Below, in pieces: positions 1 through 10,795 of a stretch of DNA of 64,000 bases. Each line of letters begins with the position of its first letter. The stretch's first letter is position 1. The translations under genes were made by a program, and so were the position numbers. Below the pieces are notes generated by a model. It saw only the letters and a list, made by a program, of their open reading frames with translations, ran no database searches and was not told the DNA's origin. Where the stretch lies: assembly GCA_907165275.2 (NCBI GenBank), contig OU015674.1:2727001-2791000 (forward strand), given 5' to 3'. Origin of the DNA: Zygaena filipendulae (Eukaryota; Arthropoda; Insecta; Lepidoptera; Zygaenidae).

Positions 1-69
1 CTTTGGAATTCATTATTACTTTTTAAAACACGATTTATTATTGTTGTTGTTCGTCGAGCATATTTTTTT

Positions 70-120
70 TTATGTTCGCCCCTTCTGGGACAGGCGAGGG
101 CTATTGAGCCATACAGCCAA
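70..120 (+). repeat. 51-bp dispersed repeat, copy 1
   Basis: TTTATGTTCGCCCCTTCTGG...ATTGAGCCATACAGCCAA is repeated without change at 4108-4159, each time next to GTTGTTGTT. Looser relatives at 6850-6895 and 29180-29245. Confidence 0.7.
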
Positions 121-313
121 CGAGCATAGACATCAAAAAAGTAGGTACTCTACTTACAAGTTACACACAATCACAAAATCAAACTTAAAGGTCGGTCCGA
201 ATTGCGCTTTTCGTAGCTATATTCATGCAAACAACTGTCCAAATTGCGCTGTCGTAAACTGACATGATATGAGCATCGTGTCGTCATCGATGACGTCATC
301 GTTTGGTGCAAAC

Positions 314-354
314 CTCAGAACAATAACAGTAGCATCGTAGCATATTCTTCTGAG
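314..354. mobile_element. 41-bp palindromic element, family A, with perfect 8-bp target duplication
   Basis: Ends CTCAGAACAATAA and TATTCTTCTGAG are inverted repeats around about 16 bp. The flanks 306-313 and 355-362 are both GTGCAAAC. See 3589 and 7739 for close relatives. Confidence 0.85.
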
Positions 355-838
355 GTGCAAACAGTGCAAACACGGAGGAGGTAGTGCAATGTCTCCGGAA
401 CTGTCACAAAGCTGACACAGCTGTCAGCTGTGTCTGTTTTTCGTTTGTCGATCATTCTGTTTTTAAAGAGGCGAGCTTGATTTTTATTTCGTTCAAATCA
501 ATTAGTGTAAAGTATACTGCTTTTCCATCAAAAGAACCTTGGCTTTTTCAAAAAACCAATAACACTGTGACTATCATTTTTGACAAACGAAACTTACAAT
601 CGTTATTATTTACCGTTTGTATAAAACGGACCGCAGCCATCACAATGCAAGTGAACTTAGGTGTGACGTCACAAGCGGGCGCCATGACACTTACGAGTGT
701 TTTCGCGCACAATTCAAAGTAGATAAAATAAAATGCAATAATTTGCGTTAAAATTTAGTTCAATGCTGAAATAATAAGTTTTTCGGAAATGGTAGACGTG
801 TACCTGCATTATAAAAGGGGATTTCAAAATTTGTCAGA

Positions 839-856
839 GTTTTTATTTCGTCTGAG
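839..856. mobile_element. 18-bp one-ended family A scar
   Basis: GTTTTTATTTCGTCTGAG is the right terminal repeat only. Flanks 831-838 (TTGTCAGA) and 857-864 (TTGTCATC) agree at 6 of 8 bases. Confidence 0.55.
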
Positions 857-892
857 TTGTCATCATGCCCATTTGTAAAAAAAATATTTATG

Positions 893-1240
893 TTCTATAA
901 GTATACAAACAAAAGTCGCTTGTCTGTCTCTATGTATGCTTAGATCTTTAAAACTACGCAACGGATTCTCATGCGGTTTTCATTAATAGATATGAGGAAG
1001 GTTTATATCCATATTTTATCCTGGAATTCCCGCGAGAACTCCGAAATTACCACGGGTGAAACCGCGGGGGACAGCTAGTAATAATATTATAAAGAGCTAG
1101 AGTTAGTGAGTTTATGAATTGTGAGTTTGTGACGTTGTAGGGGTACCTAATCAGCTCTAGGAGGCTCACACATTCCGATTCTGAAAATTCTTTCCCTTCT
1201 AGGAAGATGCGTATACTCCTGAGTGACATAGGGGCATTTC
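893..1240 (+). mobile_element. Lep1-like Helitron-type repeats, one copy plus a partial copy
   Basis: 893-1078 ends with the hairpin CCGCGAGAACTCC...GGTGAAACCGCGG and CAGCTAG|T. 1080-1240 restarts with AATATTATAAAGAGCTAGAG and lacks a 3' end. The family starts TCCTACTAATATTATAAA and ends CAGCTAG, fitting the TC...CTRR rule of Helitrons. Confidence 0.7.
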
Positions 1241-1453
1241 ACCTGAAGCAGGCAAGGAAAAAAAGGTTCACACTTCCGATTTCAGTTATATATTTTGAGA
1301 ATGTTATACCTGTACTGTACATGTTCTCAACACAGATGCAAAATTTTTTAAAGTGGCGAACCTAGTTTACAAAATATCGGTCTTTGAAGATTTCAGTTAC
1401 GGTAAGTTATGGACTACCTACTTAAAATGCCATTATGCGGCTTAAAAAAGATA

Positions 1454-2070
1454 CAGCAATAGTACATTGTTATCCTAGGGGTGAAAGTAACTTATTTAGT
1501 CCAGAGACGGGGTTTGGCGCCCGAGCGTAGCAAGGGCGCCAAGAGATCGAGGGACTAAATAAGTCTTTCTCCCGAGGATAACACTGTGCTTTTCATTACG
1601 AATGCAAGGAAAGTCAAAATAAAAATAGGAATTAGCTAAAGAAAAAATGAGTGAAGATCGGATAGTCGCTTGACGCTTTCCCACCTATTTCTTTTTCTTC
1701 GGCCGGCTAGCTATTCAGCCAGTATTTTCTATTTACATTGTGGCGACCTAAAAAAATATTTTCTTTAATTATTAAGTATTAATTAAAGAAAATAAAAAAA
1801 TATAAATAGGAATTAGCTTAAGAAAAAGTGAGTGAATTTTATTTTAATTAATACCTACTTAAACTTTACGTTATTTCAATTTTACATCGCGCTGGCTGTA
1901 TAGAAAGTTGAATTATGGTTCAATATAAATGTGAAAATAGACCTAGTTTTTTTTTAATAATTTGACAGTTGTCAGTTGAAAGCGATTCTCCCTAGGGCTG
2001 AAAAGGGTTACTTTCAACCCGCTTCTCAGGCAACTTCAGACCTACTTTCCGAGTATGAGTAATGAAAAAT
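1454..2070 (+). mobile_element. Dispersed element with nested inverted repeats, copy 1
   Basis: AACTTATTTAGTCC...GGACTAAATAAGTC (1489-1565) and GATTCTCCCTAGGGCTGAAA with GTTACTTTCAACCC and GGTCTGAAGTTGCCTGAGAA (inverse, 1985-2050). Reappears inverted at 48826-49250. Confidence 0.65.
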
Positions 2071-2202
2071 AATTTTGCCACTGGATTACTTGTTATAAGA
2101 CTTTTTAAACATTATAATTTATTTTTAAATAACTGTAAAAAATAAGATTTTTTTTTTAAATTTTTTACGATGTTCGCATTTTTTTATATTTGTTTTAGTA
2201 TA

Positions 2203-2810
2203 TCTATACTAATATTATAAAGAGCAAAAGTTGGTGAGTTTGTGACGTTGTAGGGGGTAATCTCTGGATCTACAGAACCGATTTTGAAAATTCTTTCACT
2301 CTTAAAAACCTGCAGTGATTCTGAGTGACATAGGGTACTTTTTGTCCCGGGATTCCCGCAGAAACTCAGAAGTTTGTGAGGTTTTAATCTCTGGATCTAC
2401 TAAACTGATTTTGAGATTTTTTTTACTTATAGGGAGCTACAGTGATTCAGAGTGGTATAGGGTATTTTTTATCCCGGAATTCCCTGGGGAACTCCTGAGT
2501 TGGTGAGTTCGTGAGTTTGCGAGATTGTAGTGGGTAATCTCTGGATCTACTGAACCGATTTTGAAAATTCTTTCACTTTTAAAAAGCTGCAGTGATCCTG
2601 AGTGACATATAGAGTACTTTTTACCCCGGGATTCCCGCGGGAACTCCGGAGTTTGTGAGGTTTTAATCTCTGGATCTACTGAACTGATTTTGAAAATTCT
2701 TTCACTTATAGGGAGGTACAGTGATTCAGAGCGACATAGGGTACTTTCTACTCCGGAATTGCCGCGAATACTCCGAAATTACAGAGAGTGAAACCGCGGG
2801 GGTCAGCTAG
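2203..2810 (+). mobile_element. Lep1-like repeat with internal amplification
   Basis: Starts TCTATACTAATATTATAA and ends GGTCAGCTAG. The segment AACCGATTTTGAAAATTC...GGTACTTTT...CCCGCGGGAACTC occurs about four times in tandem (roughly 2255, 2385, 2530 and 2665), making it three times longer than other copies. Confidence 0.75.
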
Positions 2811-2840
2811 TTAGAAATAAAGCTTATACCCATCATATTT

Positions 2841-3075
2841 GGACATAGATAAGCAATAGTGTGTTAACCCACACTGGAGAAATTTTGAGTAAATCGTGTA
2901 TTAAAGTTATAGCGCCATTTTCTGTCAACATTTTTTATGTTCAATATTTAGTTACATACTTAAACAATGTAATAAGGTAAACACATAATTAAAAAACGTT
3001 CCCTAACTCTCAATAAATCGTTCTGAATAGGTAACTTAATTTTGTGAGTTAACATGTTATTGCTTATCTGCGTCC
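2841..3075. mobile_element. 235-bp MITE with about 27-bp terminal repeats
   Basis: GGACATAGATAAGCAATAGT and inverse at 3048-3075; flanks ATTT on both sides. Interior sequence recurs inverted at 63300-63475. Confidence 0.7.
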
Positions 3076-3102
3076 ATTTATAATCCATGCCAAGTTTTAT
3101 AA

Positions 3103-3277
3103 GGCCCGCCGCCCATTGTGACTTTTTGTCGACGTGACTTTCTGTCACTTAGTCAAGTGCAATTAAAACTATACTGAGTGCGCTCATTATGGTGACGTGA
3201 CAATACGGTGACTTCAGTATAGTTTTCATAAGTGACAGAAAGTCACGTCGACAAAAAGTCACAATGGGCGGCGGGCC
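3103..3277. mobile_element. 175-bp MITE with about 48-bp terminal repeats and TAA duplication
   Basis: GGCCCGCCGCCCATTGTGAC...GTCGACGTGACTTTCTGTCA and a near-perfect inverse; TAA at 3100-3102 and 3278-3280. The centre has a second inverted pair (AAAACTATACTGA / TCAGTATAGTTTT). Confidence 0.82.
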
Positions 3278-3588
3278 TAATAGGCCGCGCAGTCGTTTAG
3301 GAGCTATACATATTACGTACATACATATTTAAAGGCGGCGCGGCGGGGGCGGCTCCATACTCGCGTCATAGATAATACAATATAGGTAGTTAGGTACTCG
3401 CGTGTTCGCTGTTCGGTGAGTCGGTCACCGCGACTTACATGGCAGGTCATTTAAATGTTTTTTTTTTTTAATAAAAGAATCATATTCATCGGTTTTTTTT
3501 CGCTCCAAGATTTAGGCGCCAAAGTAAGGATCACTGTTTCCAAGGAAGTAGATGTGAAAGGATCATTAAATTTTTTCTTTAGTTGCAC

Positions 3589-3625
3589 CTCAGACGAAAT
3601 AAAAGGACTTTTTATTTCGTCTGAG
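3589..3625. mobile_element. 37-bp palindromic element, family A, with perfect 8-bp target duplication
   Basis: CTCAGACGAAATAAAA, a short spacer, then the same sequence inverted. Flanks 3581-3588 and 3626-3633 are both AGTTGCAC. It sits in the 3' end of the minus-strand ORF 3961-3590 and supplies its stop codon. Confidence 0.88.
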
Positions 3626-3961
3626 AGTTGCACAAAATATTTCAGTGTCACACGTTTCATCTGTCTCTGTCGATATATTCATAAATTTACTATCTTCAGG
3701 AATAAAAGATACACCTTGTGATTGTTGTGAAAATTCGATTGATGATTGGCTACTTGAAGCGACATCCTGAGTAACTTTTGGTGGCAATTCACTATTTAAA
3801 CGTTGTCTGCATTGTTTACACACATATAAATTACTTGGAAATGACCACTTTACCGCTAATGTTTTTGATAATTGTCTTAAGCTTTTATGCTTATTATGAA
3901 ACGGTAAACGAAACGGATTAAAACACCGATCACCATAAGAAGCCATGGTAGGTAATAGCAA
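3590..3961 (-). pseudogene. Cys-rich ORF cut short by a 37-bp insertion
   Basis: Open frame of 123 codons starting MLLPTMASYGDRCFNPF. It has a basic region with HKSLRQLSK and a Cys pair in YVCKQCRQRL, like zinc-binding N-terminal modules found near insect DNA transposons; no named family is recognised. The last 11 codons and the stop come from the insertion at 3589-3625. Without it the frame would stop five codons after ATK, so the loss is small or the original gene continued through an intron. A remnant of a transposon gene is the likeliest reading. Confidence 0.45.
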
Positions 3962-4044
3962 AATTCACTTGTTACTTGTTGTTGCTAAGCCAACCTCAGA
4001 AGAATAACTAAAGCAAGTGACGAAATAAATAATACCTATGCTAC

Positions 4045-4068
4045 CAGAGAGAAGGTAATCACTACGTT
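4045..4068. mobile_element. 24-bp family B scar with perfect 8-bp target duplication
   Basis: Begins CAGAGAGAAGGTAATCAC. Flanks 4037-4044 and 4069-4076 are both TATGCTAC. Confidence 0.82.
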
Positions 4069-4107
4069 TATGCTACCACTGAACGAAAACACCTGTTGTT
4101 GTTGTTT

Positions 4108-4159
4108 TTTATGTTCGCCCCTTCTGGGACAGGCGAGGGCTATTGAGCCATACAGCCAA
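4108..4159 (+). repeat. 51-bp dispersed repeat, copy 2
   Basis: Identical to 70-120; probably the end of a SINE or LINE family. Confidence 0.7.
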
Positions 4160-4656
4160 GTCTTAAGTAAGCGAAAACACCTGTTTAATTCCAGATATTT
4201 CAAAAGTGGTGGGACACAATATTTTCGTCTACGCGCACTGAGTTTTGTCGCTCAACTGACACCATAGATAATACAATTAACTGACACATAGAGTAACTGA
4301 TATAGGTAATATAATATAGGACAGGTACTCAGTCAGAGCAACAACGGAACGGAGTTAGGTTAGAATAAAAAAAAAAAATGTGATGCCAGATGAATGTAGA
4401 TAAAATTACTACAAAATTGTAAAAAGAAGATTATAGGTACTGAACAAACGCGAGATATCGCAATCGAAACTTTAATAGGCAGAGTTGGCTGTTGGACCCA
4501 CTTGGCAAAGTTGCAGCGTTCTACGCACAAACTACTTAGAGATACTACCGTGTTCTACGGTAGGTACCTAATGCGAAAATTTTAACAAGGCAGCAAGGTG
4601 GGCTGGGTTTCAAGGTCAAAATGCGGCTCATTCACGGCTCACGCAAGCTACATTTA

Positions 4657-4830
4657 AGCGTGTACCAGACTGTTTTAAACAAGCCTCCCCACAAGGTGAC
4701 CTTGGCGGGAGGCTGGTTTAAAACCACCGTTGGTCGCCCGTAATTTCGTTGCAAACAACCGTCCGCACTGTTTGAAACCGCTGTTAATAACTACAGTTTG
4801 GGGCTTGTTTACAACAGTCTGGTACACGCT
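4657..4830. mobile_element. 174-bp MITE with TTA duplication (PIF/Harbinger-like)
   Basis: Terminal inverted repeats AGCGTGTACCAGACTGTTTT and the inverse, near-perfect over about 28 bp, flanked by TTA at 4654-4656 and 4831-4833. Confidence 0.8.
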
Positions 4831-4929
4831 TTAGTTACAAAAAGTTCTTTTCTCAGTTTAGAGATGACGCTAGTGAAAAAGAGAGGACTATTAAAATTTA
4901 AAGGTGTTATAAACATTGTATTGTTTTAA

Positions 4930-5203
4930 AATCGGTTACATTATAGCTTAGCTTCCTTTGAGTGAAAGAATTTTCCAATATCGGTTCAATAGCCAGAGAT
5001 AGTTCCTTTCCTGTGGTTTTACCCGCGGGAAGTTCGTAATTCCCGCGGGAATTCCGGAATAAAAAGTACCCTATGACCGTCTGAGCCTATGACACTCAGG
5101 ATCACTGAAGCTTCCTATAAGTGAAGGAATTTTAAGAATCGGTTCAGTAGATTACCCCCTACAACGTCACAAACTCACAAACTTTTGCTCTTTATAATAT
5201 TAG
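4930..5203 (-). mobile_element. Lep1-like repeat
   Basis: Minus-oriented copy of the 2203 subfamily, ending at the left in TCCCGCGGGAATTCC and at the right in CTTTATAATATTAGA, with an internal duplication. Confidence 0.65.
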
Positions 5204-5330
5204 AATAGAATAGAATACTTTATTGTACACCAAAATAATTTTACAGTGTGTTTACAGAAACTTATAACTAAGGGCATACAAAAGGCGGTCTTATCGCTTT
5301 ACTAGCGATCTCTTCCAGACAACCTTTAGT
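5200..5330 (-). mobile_element. LINE 3' UTR fragment
   Basis: TAGAATAGAATAGAATACTT tail and TTTATTGTACACC at the left, then a stem-loop-like AAGGCGGTCTTATCGC...GCGATCTCTTCC, all in the minus sense. Related tails are at 27455, 31675, 44230, 58683 and 58985. Confidence 0.6.
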
Positions 5331-5343
5331 ATAGATATACTTA

Positions 5344-5542
5344 CGACACGGGCAGTGAAGGTGAGTGTTACATTTAACCTACACCTGGGTCGCAAGTCCC
5401 AGGCACTGCTCATGTTTCCTACGGATTATCTGGTATGCTGTATGTATAATTTATAACTATGTTGGTGCAGTTGCTTATTATTGTTTCTTGTACATTCTAG
5501 ATGTGTTCCTCAGACTAATAGTCTGGGTCATGCCCGTCTGTT
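5344..5542. mobile_element. One arm of the 25231 foldback family
   Basis: GACACGGGCAGTGAAGGTGA, CTACACCTGGGTCGCAAGTC, TATGTTGGTGCA and the end GGTCATGCCCGTCTG match 25886-26062. Confidence 0.65.
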
Positions 5543-6064
5543 ATATCTTCATCATCATTCCGTTATTTTATATCATTCAGTTACCTGGCCATCCGATCTG
5601 TTATACTCCTACTAATGGTATTTCCCTACATCAGAAGTAGGGTATTCCAGTGTTTGTGTTATACTATCCGACATGTCATGTTCATGATAAATTTTGAAAA
5701 AAGTTAACAAGAAACCAATGTTATTTGATAAAAATGCAGTGTAAATTTAATATTTTAATTTTTAAAAATTTTCTTTGTAATCTGTTTTTCAAATGTCTTA
5801 AATGCCATTAGCCGTATTAGATTCCAACACGATGTCACTAGTATAGTAAACAATCTAGACTTTTGTCGTGCTCTGTGTTATTTTGTAGATCAGAAGTTAT
5901 TAACACATTTGTGGACATTTATCCTATAAAGCTCAAGCGGGTTCAAAACAATGCATTGTTAAGTGTATGGTATACCCAGAATAGTAAAATATGATTATCT
6001 ATCCTTGTGATACTATTGATAAATTTATTACAACTGCATAAACTACAAAATTAGAATAAATTAC

Positions 6065-6690
6065 CTTGACTACAAGATGGTAATGATATTGCATTATTCT
6101 CATTTTGTATGGTCTCTTCAATATCCTTAATCAACTTTATCGTAGACATTCTTTGCCTTTTAATAAAGGCATGCCGAGATTCACTTGAAGTTGACTTGTG
6201 TTTCTTGTTTGCTTGGCAATCAAATCTAGATGGTATGCATTTTTTTTTCATCTGAATTCGTTTAACAGAACCCATTATCTTATACTGTGTATAATTTTCC
6301 ATGTCATTTTCCAGCTATAATATGGGATATTAATGAATTTTTCAACTCACTACTTAACATAGGTTATAACTAAATTACAAAATATGACGTTTTGTAATAA
6401 CATGAAGTTTTCTTTTGTTTATTTGATAGTTAGTGATTATATTGAGTTGATTATACCTATTATTATCTTTGTTTATAACTCATACCTACATCAAAATGGT
6501 CTTCACATAAATACAATCTAGTCTTTGTGGACAATGATTTTGGATCTCTTCTAGCCAGTTTCAACCAAGTGTTTCTCATTTTGATATCACTTGGCACTTG
6601 AATCCACAATTTTTGTGGCGTTTTTACACTTGTATTCTTGCATTCAGACACAAGACACCAATGATATAGATTATAACTCATTATTTTCAC
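6065..6690 (-). CDS. THAP-domain protein, transposon-like, two exons, 3' part missing
   Basis: Exon 1 (6690-6490, possible second Met at 6681) encodes a THAP zinc finger: WCLVSEC (C-x4-C), a central Trp in NTWLKLARRD and CEDHFD (C-x2-H). It ends GAT|GTAGGT in phase 0. After a 175-bp intron, exon 2 (6314-6065) begins after TTATAG and encodes LENDMENYTQYKIMG and a Lys-rich nuclear-signal-like stretch with KRQRM. It ends CAAG|GTAATT in phase 1. The same exon plan, phases and motifs recur at 29022-26299, so this is a repeated family. THAP domains bind DNA and form the N-terminus of P-element transposases. No later exon with a catalytic core could be found, so it is probably a remnant. Confidence 0.7.
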
Positions 6691-7082
6691 AAATCTTGTT
6701 TATTTGTCTTTCGCACTCACCTACCTACTTACTTATCACAGATAACTATATATAAGTCAGAGACGTTAGAGAGAGTTACATTTACTACCCACTGCCGTCT
6801 CGCTCGTCTTGTTTACTATGAGAGTGACCAGAGAGTTTTTTTTTTTTCGTTTATTTATCCTATATAGGAAAGGCTAAGAGTACAGGGCCCATACTGCCAA
6901 TTCTGATGTGTATTATTTAACAATAGATATTATACGATAAGGCCTAAGCCATTTCTTTTTTCATTTTATCTTCTTTCTTTCTTTCTGTCTTTCTCTTCTA
7001 ATGTCATTTTCTTGTTGTAAAACTCATTTAATTTTATTCTTTGTTTGATTCCTTGTGGTGTGTCTTCGTGTCTTGTGTTGAC

Positions 7083-7106
7083 CAGAGAGAAGGTAATCAC
7101 TATTGA
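7083..7106. mobile_element. 24-bp family B scar with perfect 8-bp target duplication
   Basis: Begins CAGAGAGAAGGTAATCAC like the copy at 4045 and has the same length. Flanks 7075-7082 and 7107-7114 are both GTGTTGAC. Confidence 0.85.
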
Positions 7107-7738
7107 GTGTTGACTGACGTCCAAAAATTAACTAGACATGTCTAAAGACAGATGTCACGAGCAAAGAGTAAGTTACTGAGGTTCACCGAGCCGAAACAGC
7201 ATGGTCTATGAAGGTAGCAAATAACACTGTATTGAGTCCAAAAAGAAGAAAAAAAAAAACAGCATGGGCTGTCATCGTGTTGCCAACTCGGATTTTGAAA
7301 AAGGCATAGTAGGCCCGATGAGAAAATTACGTAGAATCGTAGATTTAATTTAATCAAATGTGCGTATGAAAGTTAGATCTACGTACTTTTTTCCGAGTGA
7401 AATGAAGAAGTTAGGGTAGGTGACAATGAATAAAACGAGTATTTTGTTATACAATTTATTAAAAAAAGAGATATAAAATAGAGTTCTTGGAGGAGATGCT
7501 GTATTGGCAGCATTTAGCATGCTGTGGTGGACATTTACCATCATGCGTGCGTATGCTTGTTTGCCACCTTCGTGGTATAAAAAAGAAAAGTAAAAATTAC
7601 TCAATTTTCATTATTTTCAGGCAAATTAAATTTATACATAATTATTATAACCATTAAATATAACATTTAATAAAAATTAAAATATTTATATATTTTTAGG
7701 TTAATTTTCGGTAGGTGTATTATTCACTTTCTTACGGC

Positions 7739-7791
7739 CTCAGACGAAATAAAAACTTTTTTATTTTTAAAACGTTTTTATTTCGTCTGAG
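7739..7791. mobile_element. 53-bp palindromic element, family A, with perfect 8-bp target duplication
   Basis: The same CTCAGACGAAATAAAA ends as at 3589, with a longer A/T spacer. Flanks 7731-7738 and 7792-7799 are both CTTACGGC. Confidence 0.88.
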
Positions 7792-8384
7792 CTTACGGCG
7801 TGACGAAACATTTATTTTTACACACCCATAAATCTTAATGTAATATGGAATTGACAATGACAGCGACAGCACAGCACCTGTCAGAAACTACATACTAGCG
7901 CGCGTCCTCGTCGTCAAAGAGTATATAACCACTACGTGCTCGTCGTCGGCAAGACTTCATAAGTGGCGTGATGCGTGAACTCTAGTATGAAACGAAACGT
8001 TTGTTGGAGTCCGCGCCACATAATTATATTAGTCCCGCAGACGGGGGCACCACTGTCTTTAAGTAACAGAAAATATTATGTTTCTTCAGACTGGCGAGTT
8101 TTATGATTTTGCAAATTTGTACAAATTAAAATACGTTGATTCTGGCATTTCTGGGACTGATGTTAGTAAGGTTTGTAGGCCTAAAATACGTATATCTACG
8201 TAAAAAGACGTAATGTTGGCAACAAGGTCGTGACTAGCGTTTTCGCGCGAAAATTCACAATCATATTTAAATAATAAAAAAAGGCATTCTTCGGTATTAA
8301 AAAAATTTATCCGAGATAACAATTCTACTGTGTTCTACTGGTTCATTACGATTTTTTTTAACTTACTCCTTTGAAAAAATACTA

Positions 8385-8578
8385 AGATAAAACGCATTAT
8401 AGTTACGAAGTGGGGACTCTTGACGTCATAACGTGCTATAAACTGTAGCACGGCGTGACGTTATTTCCGTTATTTTTTGATTACGTAAAAAAAAAATAAA
8501 AAACACGTGTCCAATATTTTTATTAATCTACAAGACGGACTAAAAATTAAAATTTGATTGATAAGCCCATTTTTTGAA
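8385..8578. mobile_element. MITE of the GTCCGTC family, partial
   Basis: Interior GACGTCATAACGTGCTATAA, TTTTTTGATTACGTAAAAAA, AATCTACAAGACGGACTAAA and the right end ATAAGCCCAT match the copy at 18573-18900. Confidence 0.6.
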
Positions 8579-8954
8579 GTTTCGGCAGGTTGAGCGGCAA
8601 TTCTGACATTTTCGGTTTTTCGGACGGTAATTCTAGGAGCTTTGACAGTTCGGTAATTCTGGAAGCTCGACTGTGTGCGGTAGTTCTAGCAACTATGGCT
8701 GTTTGAGCGGTAATTCTGGTAATTCAGAATCGGCTGAACGGACTTGAAGACTCTTTTCATGATCTGAAAATAAAGCATTTTGTAAAGTTTTAACCCATCT
8801 AGGTTTGGTTACTGATACTTCACATTATTGCTTCAAAATAAGCTAGTTACCTAAATTTATTTTTATTTATTCAACAATTAATGCACACAAGGACAACATA
8901 AAAAAGAAAGTTTATGAGTAATCTCATGTAAAAGGGTCATACTTATTTCATGTG

Positions 8955-9260
8955 AAATTTTAGTTTTTACTCCGTCATATTGTATAGCTAAATAAAAATA
9001 TTGGACACGCATTTTTTAATTTTTTAAGTAATCAAAAAGAAGTCGATGTGTCGCGTGACGTGACGCCGTGTTACAGTTTATAGGATGTTAAGACGTCACG
9101 AGCCCCCACTCTTAAACTTGCGATGCACTTTATTTATGTACTTTTTCATCAATTTGAAAAACCAAAATATACGAGTCCATAAATTTTAGTATGTAACTGA
9201 CGACGGAATAAATAGAATTTTAATTTTCGTACCCCGGAAACATTCCAAATATCAGATATC
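8955..9260. mobile_element. MITE of the GTCCGTC family, inverted
   Basis: AAATATTGGACACGCATTTT, TAAGACGTCACGAGCCCCCA and ACTGACGACGGAATAAATAG; opposite orientation to the copy at 8385, about 380 bp away. Confidence 0.6.
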
Positions 9261-9303
9261 AAAAATCCAACTTAATTACAAATTTTACCCCCCTATACCC
9301 TTA

Positions 9304-9530
9304 GTGCCAAACCACACGATGCGGCCTTGCGGCGCGGCCGCGCCGCAAGCTATTTCGCATTGGCGACCACACGGGCAGCGCGGCGCCGCAGCGGCGACAA
9401 AAAGAGTAGGCATGCCCATCGCTACGTGACAGAACAGGACAAACAACAGCGAGCCGCTCACTCCCCTCCCCGCCTCGTCTCGACTCCGAAGTGAGCGCGA
9501 CGCGGCGCCGCCGTGTGGCCACAACGCATT
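9304..9530. repeat. GC-rich repeat with inverted ends
   Basis: AAACCACACGATGCGGC at the left and GCGGCGCCGCCGTGTGGCC at the right are imperfect inverted repeats; a palindrome GCGGCGCGGCCGCGCCGC lies at about 9330. Open frames here come from base composition. A MITE is the best guess. Confidence 0.5.
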
Positions 9531-9569
9531 TTCGTATGTTTAACGAATAAACAAAATTTTAACAAAAAA

Positions 9570-10757
9570 ATTAAAACCGACTTCCAAAAACACAAAACTA
9601 AAAAACTAAAAATAAAAAGCTAAAAATAACAAAATACCGATTTAATCCAAAAGACAAAAACACACGTAATATTATTATTGGTTTGTGCTACCACTGATCG
9701 GTTTGAATTCGGTGACAAGCCCGCTGGTGTCTGCCCACATGGGTTGTTCTGCTCACGAAGAGCTGGTGCGGGAGTCGACTTAGCCCATCTTCCCCCTCCA
9801 TATTTGGCTTGTCACCGACTTCATACCGATCAGTGGTAGCACAAACCAATAATAATATTACGTGTGTTTTTGTCTTTTGGATTAAATCGGTATTTTGTTA
9901 TTTTTAGCTTTTTATTTTTAGTTTTTTAGTTTTGTGTTTTTGGAAGTCGGTTTTAATTTTTTTGTTAAAATTTTGTTTATTTCTCGCTTTTAAGTGACTT
10001 AGTTCGTAATTTCTCTAAGTTACAATAGCCTAATGTCAACTGCTCATCACCTTTTACAAAATATTGCTTTTCCCGACGCAGGGACGTTAATTGTTGAGGA
10101 GTTCTCCTAGTACATCACCATCAGTTCCACTTCACCATATACATTGTGACGGGCATAAATTGTTTAGAAACCATATTAAAGTTAACGATTCGGAACCCGT
10201 GAAATACCCATTATTGAGTAGTTCCAAAGACCATCTGTGGTCTTCATCATCAGTTCCTCTTCTTCAAATTTTGCTTTCCGAAAGCAAAGAAACCTTTTAC
10301 TATAAAAAATACAAAAATCGCTATAAGTGTTCTCATAATTTTTGAAGAGTTCCCTCGATTACTCCAAGATCCCATCATCAGATCTCGACTTGGTGACAAT
10401 GGAATCAATTTGGGAGTATCCCCTATCAAACAAAAAAACAATTTTCGAAATCGCCTCAATCGGAACCCGTGAAATACGTATTATTTTTGAGTTGTTCCGA
10501 TGACCACCTGTGGTCTTCATCATCAGTTTCACTTCTTCAAATTTTGCTTTCCGAAAGCAAATGAATGATTTACTATCAAAAATACCCAAATCGCTATAGG
10601 TGTGCCTATAATTTTTGAAGAGTTCCCTCGATTTCTCCAAGATCCCATCATCAGATCCCGACTTGGTGGCAATGGGACCTAATTGAGAGTAAACCCTTTC
10701 AAACAAAAAAAGAATTTTTCAAATCGGTCCAACCGTCTTCGAGTAATCGGTGAACAT

Positions 10758-10795
<38 letters not shown>

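Noticed and set aside
3988..4005. A further family A end, CTCAGAAGAATAAC
   Set aside because: The end matches, but no partner end or 8-bp duplication could be found nearby.
6829..6836. A family B end, CAGAGAG, near the THAP gene
   Set aside because: Only seven bases match before a poly-T run, and no flanking duplication is present.
9285..9524. Two overlapping minus-strand ORFs
   Set aside because: GC-rich inverted repeat with no codon structure; open frames are a composition effect.
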